From positions 11,055,209 to 11,119,208 of the forward strand of contig CP114482.1 of NCBI GenBank assembly GCA_027186245.1: 64,000 bases of DNA, in the 5' to 3' direction. Of the stretch, positions 25,901 through 38,820 are shown piece after piece (within the stretch, counting starts at the first letter, position 1; each line of letters starts with the position of its first letter). The position numbers and the translations under genes are program-made. The stretch is from Coriaria nepalensis. Its lineage: Eukaryota > Streptophyta > Magnoliopsida > Cucurbitales > Coriariaceae. Below the pieces are notes generated by a model that ran no database searches, was not told the DNA's origin, and was given only the letters and a program-made list of their open reading frames with translations.

Positions 25901-28900
25901 CAATTGATCTATTGATGGCAACTATGCATTTTTTAGCCTTAAAGTCTTATTTTTGCATCTCTTTTAGTCAGTAAATCATTCTAAATCACTTCGAATGAAA
26001 TTCGGCCTTTAAACGTGACTTTCATGAATAACTTGCAGTTGATCTATTGAAGGAAATAATGCATTTGTTTAGCCTTGAAGTCATGTCACGGAGTCTCTTC
26101 TAGTCATTAAATCATTCTAAATTAATTCGAACGAATTCTATTTTCTCCCTTCAAACATTATTTTCTTACATAACTTGCAATTAATCTACTAGACACAACA
26201 ATGCATTATTTTAGCGTTAAAAAGCATATCACTCAGTCTTTTCAATCATTAAATTGTCTGAAGGCACTGCAAACCAATTCTCTTCTTGCATTTAAAAGGC
26301 GACTTTCATCCATAACTTGCAATTGATCTACTGATGGCAACTATGCATTTTTTAGCCTTAAAGTCATATTTTTGCATCTCTTTTAGTCAGTAAATCATTC
26401 TAAATCACTTCGTACGAAATTCGGCCTTTAAACATGACTTTCATGCATAACTTGCAGTTGATATATTGAAGGAAACAATGCATTTGTTTAGCCTTGAAGT
26501 CATGTCACTGAGTCTCTTCTAGTCATTAAATCATTCTAAATTAATTCGAACGAATTCTATTTTCTCCCTTCAAACATTATTTTCTTACATAACTTGCAAT
26601 TAATCTACTAAAGACAACAATGCATTATTTTAGCATTAAAAAGCACTTCACTCAGTCTTTTCAATCATTAAATTGTTTGAAGGCACTTCGAACCAATTGT
26701 ATTTTTGTATTTTAAACACGACTTTCATTCATAACTTGCACGTGATCTATTGAAGGCCACTATTTATTTTTTAGCCTTTAATTCATATTATTGCGTCTCT
26801 TTTAATCATTAAATCTTTCTAAATCACTTCGAACGAACTTCGGCCTTTAAACATGACTTTAGTGCGTAACTTGCAGTTGATCTATTGAAGGCAACAATGG
26901 ATTAGTTTAGCCTTAAAGTCATGTCACTGAGTTTCTTCTAGTCATCAAATCATTCTAAATTAATTCGAACGAATTCTATTTTCGCCCTTCAAACATTATT
27001 TTCTTACATAACTTGCAATTAATCTACTAAAGACAACAATACATTATTTTAGCGTTAAAAAGCATATCACTCAGTCTTTTCAATCATTAAATTATTTGAA
27101 GGCACTGTAAACCAATTCTCTTTTTGCATTTAAAAAGCGACTTTCATGCATAACTTGCAATTGATCTATTGATGGCAACTATGCATTTTTTAGCCTCAAA
27201 GTCATATTTTTGCGTCTCTTTTTTCAGTAAATCATTCTAAATCACTTCGAACGAAATTCGGCCTTTAAACATGACTTTCGTGCATAACTTGCAGTAGATC
27301 TATTGAAGGAAACAATGCATTTGTTTAGCCTTGAAGTCATGTCACTGAGTCTCTTTTAGTTATTAAATCATTCTAAATTAATTCGAACGGATTCTATTTT
27401 CTCCCTTCAAACATTATTTTCTTACATAACTTGCAATTAATCTACTACAGACAACAACGCATTATTTTAGCATAAAAAAGCATATCACTCAGTGTTTTCA
27501 ATCATTAAATTGTTTGAAGGCACTTCGAACCAATTGTATTTTTGTATTTTAAACACGACTTTCATTCATAACCTGCACGTGATCTATTGAAGGCCACTAT
27601 TTATTTTTTAGCCTTTAATTCATATTATTGCGTCTCTTTTAATTATTAAATCATTCTAAATCATTTCGAACGAAATTTGGCCTTTAAACATGACTTTTGT
27701 GCATAACTTGCAGTTGATCTATTGAAGAAAACAATGCATTTGTTTAGCCTTGAAGTCATGTCACTGAGTCTCTTCTTAGTCATCAAATCATTCTAAATTA
27801 ATTCGAACGAATTCTATTTTCGCCCATCAAACATTATTTTCTTACATAACTTGCAATTAATCTACTAAAGACAACAATGCATTATTTTAGCGTTAAAAAG
27901 CATATCACTCAGTGTTTTCAATCATTAAATTGTTTGAAGGCACTGTAAACCAATTCTCTTTTTGCATTTAAAAAGCGACTTTCATGCATAACTTGCAATT
28001 GATCTATTGATGGCAACTATGCATTTTTTAGCCTTAAAGTCATATTTTTGCGTCTCTTTTAGTCAGTAAATCATTCTAAATCACTTCGAACGAAATTCGG
28101 CCTTTAAACATGACTTTCGTGCATAACTTGCAGTTGATCTATTGAAGGAAACAATGCATTTGTTTAGCCTTGAAGTCATGTCACTGAGTCTCTTCTAGTC
28201 ATTAAATCATTCTAAATTAATTCGAACGGATTCTATTTTCTCCCTTCAAACATTATTTTCTTACATAACTTGCAATTAATCTACTAAAGAACACAATGCA
28301 TTATTTTAGCATTAAAAAGCATATCACTCAGTGTTTTCAATCATTAAATTGTTTGAAGGCACTTCGAACCAATTGTATTTTTGTATTTTAAGCACGACTT
28401 TCATTCGTAACTTGCACGTGATCTATTGAAGGCCACTATTCATTTTTTAGCCTTTAATTCATATTATTGCGTCTCTTTTAATTATTAAATCATTCTAAAT
28501 CTCTTCGAACGAAATTCGGCCTTTAAACATGACTTTTGTGCATAACTTGCAGTTGATCTATTGAAGAAAACAATGCATTTGTTTAGCCTTGAAGTCATGT
28601 CACTGAGTCTCTTCTAGTCATCAAATCATTCTAAATTAATTCGAACGAATTCTATTTTCGCCCTTCAAACATTATTTTCTTACATAACTTGCAATTAATC
28701 TACTACAGACAACAACGCATTATTTTAGCATAAAAAAGCATATCACTTAGTCTTTTCAATCATTAAATTGTTTGAAGGCACTGTAAACCAATTCTTGTTT
28801 TGCATTTAAAAAGCGACTTTCATGCATAAATTGCAATTGATCTATTGATGGCAACTATGCATTTTTTAGCCTTAAAGTCATATTTTTGCGTCTCTTTTAG

Positions 28901-29100
28901 TCAGTAAATCATTCTAAATCACTTCGAACGAAATTCGGCCTTTAAACATGACTTTCGTGCATAACTTGCAGTTGATCTATTGAAGGAAACAATGCATTTG
29001 TTTAGCCTTGAAGTCATGTCACTGAGTCTCTTCTAGTCATTAAATCATTCTAAATTAATTCGAACGGATTCTATTTTCTCCCTTCAAACATTATTTTCTT
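25901..29100. repeat. Transition zone to AACGGATTC-type C monomers
   Basis: C monomers up to about 27 kb read AACGAATTC; the first AACGGATTC is at 27380-27393. After a few alternations the G form becomes the rule. A2 monomers here sometimes lead into a B starting AAATCATTCT (27648, 28486), breaking the usual A2-B pairing. A C patch with ACTACAGACAACAACGC is shared by trimers 1258 bp apart (about 27441 and 28699) although their flanks differ. Confidence 0.75.
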
Positions 29101-29139
29101 ACATAACTTGCAATTAATCTACTAAAGACAACAATGCAT

Positions 29140-31237
29140 TATTTTAGCGTTAAAAAGCATATCACTCAGTCTTTTCAATCATTAAATTGTTTGAAGGCAC
29201 TGTAAACAAATTCTCTTTTTGCATTTAAAAAGCGACTTTCATGCATAACTTGCAATTGATCTATTGATGGCAACTATGCATTTTTTAGCCTTCAAGTCAT
29301 ATTTTTGCGTCTCTTTTACTAGTAAATCATTCTAAATCACTTCGAACGAAATTCGGCCTTTAAACATGACTTTCGTGCATAACTTGCAGTAGATCTATTG
29401 AAGGAAACAATGCATTTGTTTAGCCTTGAAGTCATGTCACTGAGTCTCTTCTAGTCATTAAATCATTCTAAATTAATTCGAACGGATTCTATTTTCTCCC
29501 TTCAAACATTATTTTCTTACATAACTTGCAATTAATCTACTAAAGACAACAACGCATTATTTTAGCATAAAAAAGCATATCACTCAGTGTTTTCAATCAT
29601 TAAATTGTTTGAAGGCACTTCGAACCAAATTATATTTTTGTATTTTAAACACGACTTTCATTCATAACTTGCACGTGATCTATTGAAGGCCACTATTCAT
29701 TTTTAAGCCTTTAATTCATATTATTATTGCGTCTCTTTTAATTATTAAATCTTTTTAAATCTCTTCGAACGAAATTCGGCCTTTAAACATGACTTTTGTG
29801 CATAACTTGCAGTTGATCTATTGAAGGAAACAATGCATTTTTTTAGCCTTGAAGTCATGTCACTGAGTCTCTTATAGTCATTAAATCATTCTAAATTAAT
29901 TCGAACGGATTCTATTTTCTCCCTTCAAACATTATTTTCTTACATAACTTGCAATTAATCTACTAAAGACAACAATGCATTATTTTAGCATTAAAAAGCA
30001 TATCACTCAGTCTTTTCAATCATTAAATTGTTTGGAGGCACTTTGAACCAATTGTATTTTTGTATTTTCAACACGACTTTCATTCATAACTTGCACGTGA
30101 TCTATTGAAGGCCACCATTCATTTTTTAGCCTTTAATTCATATTATTGCGTCTCTTTTAATTATTAAATCTTTCTAAATCTCTTCGAACGAAATTCGGCC
30201 TTTAAACATGACTTTTGTGCATAACTTGCAGTTCATCTATTGAAGGAAACAATGCATTTGTTTAGCCTTGAAGTCATGTCATTGAGTCTCTTCTAGTCAT
30301 TAAATCATTCTAAATTAATTCGAACGGATTCTATTTTCTCCCTTCAAACATTATTTTCTTACATAACTTGCAATTAATCTACTAAAGACAACAATGCATT
30401 ATTTTAGCATTAAAAAGCATATCACTCAATGTTTTCAATCATTAAATTGTTTGAAGGCACTTCGAACCAATTGTATTTTTGTATTTTAAACACGACTTTC
30501 ATTCATAACTTGCACGTGATCTATTGAAGGCCACTATTCATTTTTTAGCCTTTAATTCATATTATTGCGTCTCTTTTAATTATTAAATCTTTCTAAATCT
30601 CTTCGAACGAAACTCGGCCTTTAAACTTGACTTTTGTGCATAACTTGCAGTTGATCTATTGAAGGAAACAATGCATTTGTTTAGCCTCGAAGTCATGTCA
30701 TTGAGTCTCTTCTAGTCATTAAATCATTCTAAATTAATTCGAACGGATTCTATTTTCTCCCTTCAAACATTATTTTCTTACATAACTTGCAATTAATCTA
30801 CTAAAGACAACAATGCATTATTTTAGCATTAAAAAGCATATCACTCAGTGTTTTCAATCATTAAATTGTTTGAAGGCACTTCGAACCAATTGTATTTTTG
30901 TATCTTAAACACGACTTTCATTCATAACTTGCACGTGATCTATTGAAGGCCACTATTCATTTTTTAGCCTTTAATTCATATTATTGCGTCTCTTTTAATT
31001 ATTAAATCTTTCTAAATCTCTTCGAACGAAACTCGGCCTTTAAACATGACTTTTGTGCATAACTTGCAGTTGATCTATTGAAGGAAACAATGCATTTTTT
31101 TAGCCTTGAAGTCATGTCACTAAGTCTCTTATAGTCATTAAATCATTCTAAATTAATTCGAACGGATTCTATTTTCTCCCTTCAAACATTATTTTCTTAC
31201 ATAACTTGCAATTAATCTACTAAAGACAACAATGCAT
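29140..31237. repeat. 2098-bp (five-trimer) duplication, copy 1
   Basis: Markers with offset 2098 are CTTTTACTAGTAAATC (29313), AACCAAATTATATTTTTG (29623), TTTGGAGGCACTTTG with TATTTTCAACACG (30031), CACTCAATGTTTTC (30423), TATCTTAAACACG (30901) and CTTATAGTC (31129). I noted four substitutions against copy 2: 29375, 30234, 30627 and 30677. The left edge lies between 29035 and 29140 and the unit ends where TTAGCGTT replaces TTAGCATT. Confidence 0.88.
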
Positions 31238-33335
31238 TATTTTAGCGTTAAAAAGCATATCACTCAGTCTTTTCAATCATTAAATTGTTTGAAGGCACTG
31301 TAAACAAATTCTCTTTTTGCATTTAAAAAGCGACTTTCATGCATAACTTGCAATTGATCTATTGATGGCAACTATGCATTTTTTAGCCTTCAAGTCATAT
31401 TTTTGCGTCTCTTTTACTAGTAAATCATTCTAAATCACTTCGAACGAAATTCGGCCTTTAAACATGACTTTCTTGCATAACTTGCAGTAGATCTATTGAA
31501 GGAAACAATGCATTTGTTTAGCCTTGAAGTCATGTCACTGAGTCTCTTCTAGTCATTAAATCATTCTAAATTAATTCGAACGGATTCTATTTTCTCCCTT
31601 CAAACATTATTTTCTTACATAACTTGCAATTAATCTACTAAAGACAACAACGCATTATTTTAGCATAAAAAAGCATATCACTCAGTGTTTTCAATCATTA
31701 AATTGTTTGAAGGCACTTCGAACCAAATTATATTTTTGTATTTTAAACACGACTTTCATTCATAACTTGCACGTGATCTATTGAAGGCCACTATTCATTT
31801 TTAAGCCTTTAATTCATATTATTATTGCGTCTCTTTTAATTATTAAATCTTTTTAAATCTCTTCGAACGAAATTCGGCCTTTAAACATGACTTTTGTGCA
31901 TAACTTGCAGTTGATCTATTGAAGGAAACAATGCATTTTTTTAGCCTTGAAGTCATGTCACTGAGTCTCTTATAGTCATTAAATCATTCTAAATTAATTC
32001 GAACGGATTCTATTTTCTCCCTTCAAACATTATTTTCTTACATAACTTGCAATTAATCTACTAAAGACAACAATGCATTATTTTAGCATTAAAAAGCATA
32101 TCACTCAGTCTTTTCAATCATTAAATTGTTTGGAGGCACTTTGAACCAATTGTATTTTTGTATTTTCAACACGACTTTCATTCATAACTTGCACGTGATC
32201 TATTGAAGGCCACCATTCATTTTTTAGCCTTTAATTCATATTATTGCGTCTCTTTTAATTATTAAATCTTTCTAAATCTCTTCGAACGAAATTCGGCCTT
32301 TAAACATGACTTTTGTGCATAACTTGCAGTTGATCTATTGAAGGAAACAATGCATTTGTTTAGCCTTGAAGTCATGTCATTGAGTCTCTTCTAGTCATTA
32401 AATCATTCTAAATTAATTCGAACGGATTCTATTTTCTCCCTTCAAACATTATTTTCTTACATAACTTGCAATTAATCTACTAAAGACAACAATGCATTAT
32501 TTTAGCATTAAAAAGCATATCACTCAATGTTTTCAATCATTAAATTGTTTGAAGGCACTTCGAACCAATTGTATTTTTGTATTTTAAACACGACTTTCAT
32601 TCATAACTTGCACGTGATCTATTGAAGGCCACTATTCATTTTTTAGCCTTTAATTCATATTATTGCGTCTCTTTTAATTATTAAATCTTTCTAAATCTCT
32701 TCGAACGAAACTCGGCCTTTAAACATGACTTTTGTGCATAACTTGCAGTTGATCTATTGAAGGAAACAATGCATCTGTTTAGCCTCGAAGTCATGTCATT
32801 GAGTCTCTTCTAGTCATTAAATCATTCTAAATTAATTCGAACGGATTCTATTTTCTCCCTTCAAACATTATTTTCTTACATAACTTGCAATTAATCTACT
32901 AAAGACAACAATGCATTATTTTAGCATTAAAAAGCATATCACTCAGTGTTTTCAATCATTAAATTGTTTGAAGGCACTTCGAACCAATTGTATTTTTGTA
33001 TCTTAAACACGACTTTCATTCATAACTTGCACGTGATCTATTGAAGGCCACTATTCATTTTTTAGCCTTTAATTCATATTATTGCGTCTCTTTTAATTAT
33101 TAAATCTTTCTAAATCTCTTCGAACGAAACTCGGCCTTTAAACATGACTTTTGTGCATAACTTGCAGTTGATCTATTGAAGGAAACAATGCATTTTTTTA
33201 GCCTTGAAGTCATGTCACTAAGTCTCTTATAGTCATTAAATCATTCTAAATTAATTCGAACGGATTCTATTTTCTCCCTTCAAACATTATTTTCTTACAT
33301 AACTTGCAATTAATCTACTAAAGACAACAATGCAT
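31238..33335. repeat. 2098-bp (five-trimer) duplication, copy 2
   Basis: It repeats 29140-31237 in the same order of private variants. It includes two B monomers with AAACTCGGCC and two with CTTATAGTC just before C. The sequence then continues into a further, three-trimer partial copy at offset about 1262. Confidence 0.88.
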
Positions 33336-34620
33336 TATTTTAGCATTAAAAAGCATATCACTCAGTGTTTTCAATCATTAAATTGTTTGAAGGCACTTTG
33401 AACCAATTGTATTTTTGTATTTTAAACACGACTTTCATTCATAACTTGCACGTGATCTATTGTGAAGGCCACCATTCATTTTTTAGCCTTTAATTCATAT
33501 TATTATTGCGTCTCTTTTAATTATTAAATCTTTCTAAATCTCTTCGAACGAAATTCGGCCTTTAAACATGACTTTTGTGCATAACTTGCAGTTGATCTAT
33601 TGAAGGAAACAATGCATTTGTTTAGCCTTGAAGTCATGTCATTGAGTCTCTTCTAGTCATTAAATCATTCTAAATTAATTCGAACGGATTCTATTTTCTC
33701 CCTTCAAACATTATTTTCTTACATAACTTGCAATTAATCTACTAAAGACAACAATGCATTATTTTAGCATTAAAAAGCATATCACTCAATGTTTTCAATC
33801 ATTAAATTGTTTGGAGGCACTTCGAACCAATTGTATTTTTGTATTTTAAACACGACTTTCATTCATAACTTGCACGTGATCTATTGGAGGCCACTATTCA
33901 TTTTTTAGCCTTTAATTCATATTATTGCGTCTCTTTTAATTATTAAATCTTTCTAAATCTCTTCGAACGAAACTCGGCCTTTAAACATGACTTTTGTGCA
34001 TAACTTGCAGTTGATCTATTGAAGGAAACAATGCATTTGTTTAGCCTTGAAGTCATGTCATTGAGTCTCTTCTAGTCATTAAATCATTCTAAATTAATTC
34101 GAACGGATTCTATTTTCTCCCTTCAAACATTATTTTCTTACATAACTTGCAATTAATCTACTAAAGACAACAATGCATTATTTTAGCATTAAAAAGCATA
34201 TCACTCAGTGTTTTCAATCATTAAATTGTTTGAAGGCACTTCGAACCAATTGTATTTTTGTATCTTAAACACGACTTTCATTCATAACTTGCACGTGATC
34301 TATTGAAGGCCACTATTCATTTTTTAGCCTTTAATTCATATTATTGCGTCTCTTTTAATTATTAAATCTTTCTAAATCTCTTCGAACGAAACTCGGCCTT
34401 TAAACATGACTTTTGTGCATAACTTGCAGTTGATGTATTGAAGGAAACAATGCATTTTTTTAGCCTTGAAGTCATGTCACTGAGTCTCTTATAGTCATTA
34501 AATCATTCTAAATTAATTCGAACGGATTCTATTTTCTCCCTTCAAACATTATTTTCTTACATAACCTGCAATTAATCTACTAAAGACAACAATGCATTAT
34601 TTTAGCATTAAAAAGCATAT
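33336..34620. repeat. Partial third copy of the same five-trimer lineage
   Basis: CACTCAATGTTTTC, TATCTTAAACACG and CTTATAGTC recur 1262 bp after their copies in the preceding block (33783, 34261, 34489). Its first A2 differs by TATTGTGAAGGCCACC (33459) and a TATTATTATTGCG insertion. That accounts for the offset of about 1262 where three unmodified trimers would give about 1257. So three of the five trimers were copied again. Confidence 0.78.
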
Positions 34621-36720
34621 CACTCAGTCTTTTCAATTATTAAATTGTTTGAAGGCACTTTGAACCAATTGTATTTTTGTATTTTAAACACGACTTTCAT
34701 TCATAACTTGCACGTGATCTATTGTGAAGGCCACCATTCATTTTTTAGCCTTTAATTCATATTATTATTGCGTCTCTTTTAATTATTAAATCTTTCTAAA
34801 TCTCTTCGAACGAAATTCGGCCTTTAAACATGACTTTTGTGCATAACTTGCAGTTGATCTATTGAAGGAAACAATGCATTTGTTTAGCCTTGAAGTCATG
34901 TCACTGAGTCTCTTCTAGTCATTAAATCATTCTAAATTAATTCGAACGGATTCTATTTTCTCCCTTCAAACATTATTTTCTTACATAACTTGCAATTAAT
35001 CTAGTAAAGACAACAATGCATTATTTTAGCATTAAAAAGCATATCACTCAGTCTTTTCAATCATTAAATTGTTTGAAGGCACTGTAAACCAATTCTCGTT
35101 TTGCATTTAAAAAGCGACTTTCATGCATAAATTGCAATTGATCTATTGATGGCAACTATGCATTTTATAGCCTTAAAGTCATATTTTTGCGTCTCTTTTA
35201 GTCAGTAAATCATTCTAAATCACTTCGAACGAAATTCGGCCCTTAAACATGACTTTCGTCATAACTTGCAGTTGATCTATTGAAGGAAACAATGCATTTG
35301 TTTAGCCTTGAAGTCATGTCATTGAGTCTCTTCTAGTCATTAAATCATTCTAAATTAATTCGAACGGATTCTATTTTCTCCCTTCAAACATTATTTTCTT
35401 ACATAACTTGCAATTAATCTACTAAAGACAACAATGCATTATTTTAGCATTAAAAAGCATATCACTCAGTGTTTTCAATCATTAAATTGTTTGAAGGCAC
35501 TTCGAACCAATTGTATTTTTGTATTTTAAACACGACTTTCATTCATAACTTGCACGTGATCTATTCAAGGCCACTATTCATTTTTTAGCCTTTAATTCAT
35601 ATTATTGCGTCTCTTTTAATTATTAAATCTTTCTAAATCTCTTCGAACGAAATTCGGCCTTTAAACATGACTTTCGTGCATAACTTGCAGTTGATCTATT
35701 GAAGGAAACAATGCATTTTTTTAGCCTTGAAGTCATGTCACTGAGTCTGTTCTAGTCATTAAATCATTCTAAATTAATTCGAACGGATTCTATTTTCTCC
35801 CTTCAAACATTATTTTCTTACATAACTTGCAATTAATCTACTAAAGACAACAATGCATTATTTTAGCATTAAAAAGCATATCACTCAGTGTTTTCAATCA
35901 TTAAATTGTTTGAAGGCACTTCGAACCAATTGTATTTTTGTATTTTAAACACGACTTTCATTCATAACTTGCGCGTGATCTATTGAAGGCCACTATTCAT
36001 TTTTTAGCCTTTAATTCATATTATTGCGTCTTTTTTAATTATTAAATCTTTCTAAATCTCGTCGAACGAAACTCGGCCTTCAAACATGACTTTTGTGCAT
36101 AACTTGCAGTTGATCTATTGAAGGAAACAATGCATTTGTTTAGCCTTGAAGTCATGTCACTGAGTCTCCTCCAGTCATTAAATCATTCTAAATTAATTCG
36201 AACGGATTCTATTTTCTCCCTTCAAACATTATTTTCTTACATAACTTGCAATTAATCTACTAAAGACAACAATGCATTATTTTAGCGTTAAAAAGCATAT
36301 CACTCAGTCTTTTCAATCATTAAATTGTTTGAAGGCACTGTAAACCAATTCTCTTTTTGCATTTAAAAAGCGACTTTCATGCATAACTTGCAATTGATCT
36401 ATTGATGGCAACTATGCATTTTTTAGCCTTAAAGTCATATTTTTGCGTCTCTTTTTTCAGTAAATCTTTCTAAATCTCTTCGAACGAAATTCAGGCCTTT
36501 AAACATGACTTTCGTGCATAACTTGCAGTTGATCTATTGAAGGAAACAATGAATTTTTTTAGCCTTGAAGTCATGTCACTGAGTCTCTTCTAGTCATTAA
36601 ATCATTCTAAATTAATTCGAACGGATTCTATTTTCTCCCTTCAAACATTATTTTCTTACATAACTTGCAATTAATCTACTAAAGACAACAATGCATTATT
36701 TTAGCATTAAAAAGCATATC
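34621..36720. repeat. 2099-bp (five-trimer) duplication, copy 1
   Basis: Trimers start at 34645, 35069, 35487, 35906 and 36325, and the next unit begins at 36744. Private markers are TCAATTATTAAATTG, TATTGTGAAGGCC (34722), AATTCTCGTTTTGC (35091), GACTTTCGTCATAAC (35251), ATTCAAGGCC, CTTGCGCGTGATC (35968), CTCGTCGAACG (36058), CTCCTCCAGTC (36166) and ACAATGAATTTTTTTAG (36546). All are found again 2097-2099 bp on. Confidence 0.88.
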
Positions 36721-38820
36721 ACTCAGTCTTTTCAATTATTAAATTGTTTGAAGGCACTTTGAACCAATTGTATTTTTGTATTTTAAACACGACTTTCATT
36801 CATAACTTGCACGTGATCTATTGTGAAGGCCACCATTCATTTTTTAGCCTTTAATTCATATTATTATTGCGTCTCTTTTAATTATTAAATCTTTCTAAAT
36901 CTCTTCGAACGAAATTCGGCCTTTAAACATGACTTTTGTGCATAACTTGCAGTTGATCTATTGAAGGAAACAATGCATTTGTTTAGCCTTGAAGTCATGT
37001 CACTGAGTCTCTTCTAGTCATTAAATCATTCTAAATTAATTCGAACGGATTCTATTTTCTCCCTTCAAACATTATTTTCTTACATAACTTGCAATTAATC
37101 TACTAAAGACAACAATGCATTATTTTAGCATTAAAAAGCATATCACTCAGTCTTTTCAATCATTAAATTGTTTGAAGGCACTGTAAACCAATTCTCGTTT
37201 TGCATTTAAAAAGCGACTTTCATGCATAAATTGCAATTGATCTATTGATGGCAACTATGCATTTTTTAGCCTTAAAGTCATATTTTTGCGTCTCTTTTAG
37301 TCAGTAAATCATTCTAAATCACTTCGAACGAAATTCGGCCCTTAAACATGACTTTCATCATAACTTGCAGTTGATCTATTGAAGGAAACAATGCATTTGT
37401 TTAGCCTTGAAGTCATGTCATTGAGTCTCTTCTAGTCATTAAATCATTCTAAATTAATTCGAACGGATTCTATTTTCTCCCTTCAAACATTATTTTCTTA
37501 CATAACTTGCAATTAATCTACTAAAGACAACAATGCATTATTTTAGCATTAAAAAGCATATCACTCAGTGTTTTCAATCATTAAATTGTTTGAAGGCACT
37601 TCGAACCAATTGTATTTTTGTATTTTAAACACGACTTTCATTCCTAACTTGCACGTGATCTACTCAAGGCCACTATTCATTTTTTAGCCTTTAATTCATA
37701 TTATTGCGTCTCTTTTAATTATTAAATCTTTCTAAATCTCTTCGAACGAAATTCGGCCTTTAAACATGACTTTCGTGCATAACTTGCAGTTGATCTATTG
37801 AAGGAAACAATGCATTTTTTTAGCCTTGAAGTCATGTCACTGAGTCTCTTCTAGTCATTAAATCATTCTAAATTAATTCGAACGGATTCTATTTTCTCCC
37901 TTCAAACATTATTTTCTTACATAACTTGCAATTAATCTACTAAAGACAACAATGCATTATTTTAGCATTAAAAAGCATATCACTCAGTGTTTTCAATCAT
38001 TAAATTGTTTGAAGGCACTTCGAATCAATTGTATTTTTGTATTTTAAACACGACTTTCATTCATAACTTGCGCGTGATCTATTGAAGGCCACTATTCATT
38101 TTTTAGCCTTTAATTCATATTATTCCGTCTTTTTTAATTATTAAATCTTTCTAAATCTCGTCGAACGAAACTCGGCCATCAAACATGACTTTTGTGCATA
38201 ACTTGCAGTTGATCTATTGAAGGAAACAATGCATTTGTTTAGCCTTGAAGTCATGTCACTGAGTCTCCTCCAGTCATTAAATCATTCTAAATTAATTCGA
38301 ACGGATTCTATTTTCTCCCTTCAAACATTATTTTCTTACATAACTTGCAATTAATCTACTAAAGACAACAATGCATTATTTTAGCGTTAAAAAGCATATC
38401 ACTCAGTCTTTTCAATCATTAAATTGTTTGAAGGCACTGTAAACCAATTCTCTTTTTGCATTTAAAAAGCGACTTTCATGCATAACTTGCAATTGATCTA
38501 TTGATGGCAACTATGCATTTTTTAGCTCTAAAGTCATATTTTTGCGTCTCTTTTTTCAGTAAATCTTTCTAAATCTCTTCGAACGAAATTCGGCTTTTAA
38601 ACATGACTTTCGTGCATAACTTGCAGTTGATCTATTGAAGGAAACAATGAATTTTTTTAGCCTTGAAGTCATGTCACTGAGTCTCTTCTAGTCATTAAAT
38701 CATTCTAAATTAATTCGAACGGATTCTATTTTCTCCCTTCAAACATTATTTTCTTACATAACTTGCAATTAATCTACTAAAGACAACAATGCATTATTTT
38801 AGCATTAAAAAGCATATCAC
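36721..38820. repeat. 2099-bp (five-trimer) duplication, copy 2
   Basis: It has the same ordered markers as the preceding unit, with small differences: TACTCAAGGCC for TATTCAAGGCC, TTTCATCATAAC for TTTCGTCATAAC, TATTCCGTC for TATTGCGTC, and ATTCGGCTTTT for ATTCAGGCC. These are more numerous than in the 29.1-33.3 kb pair, so this duplication looks older. It ends at about 38820, where the next trimer has CAGTGTTTTC and ATTATTTGAAGG. Confidence 0.86.
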
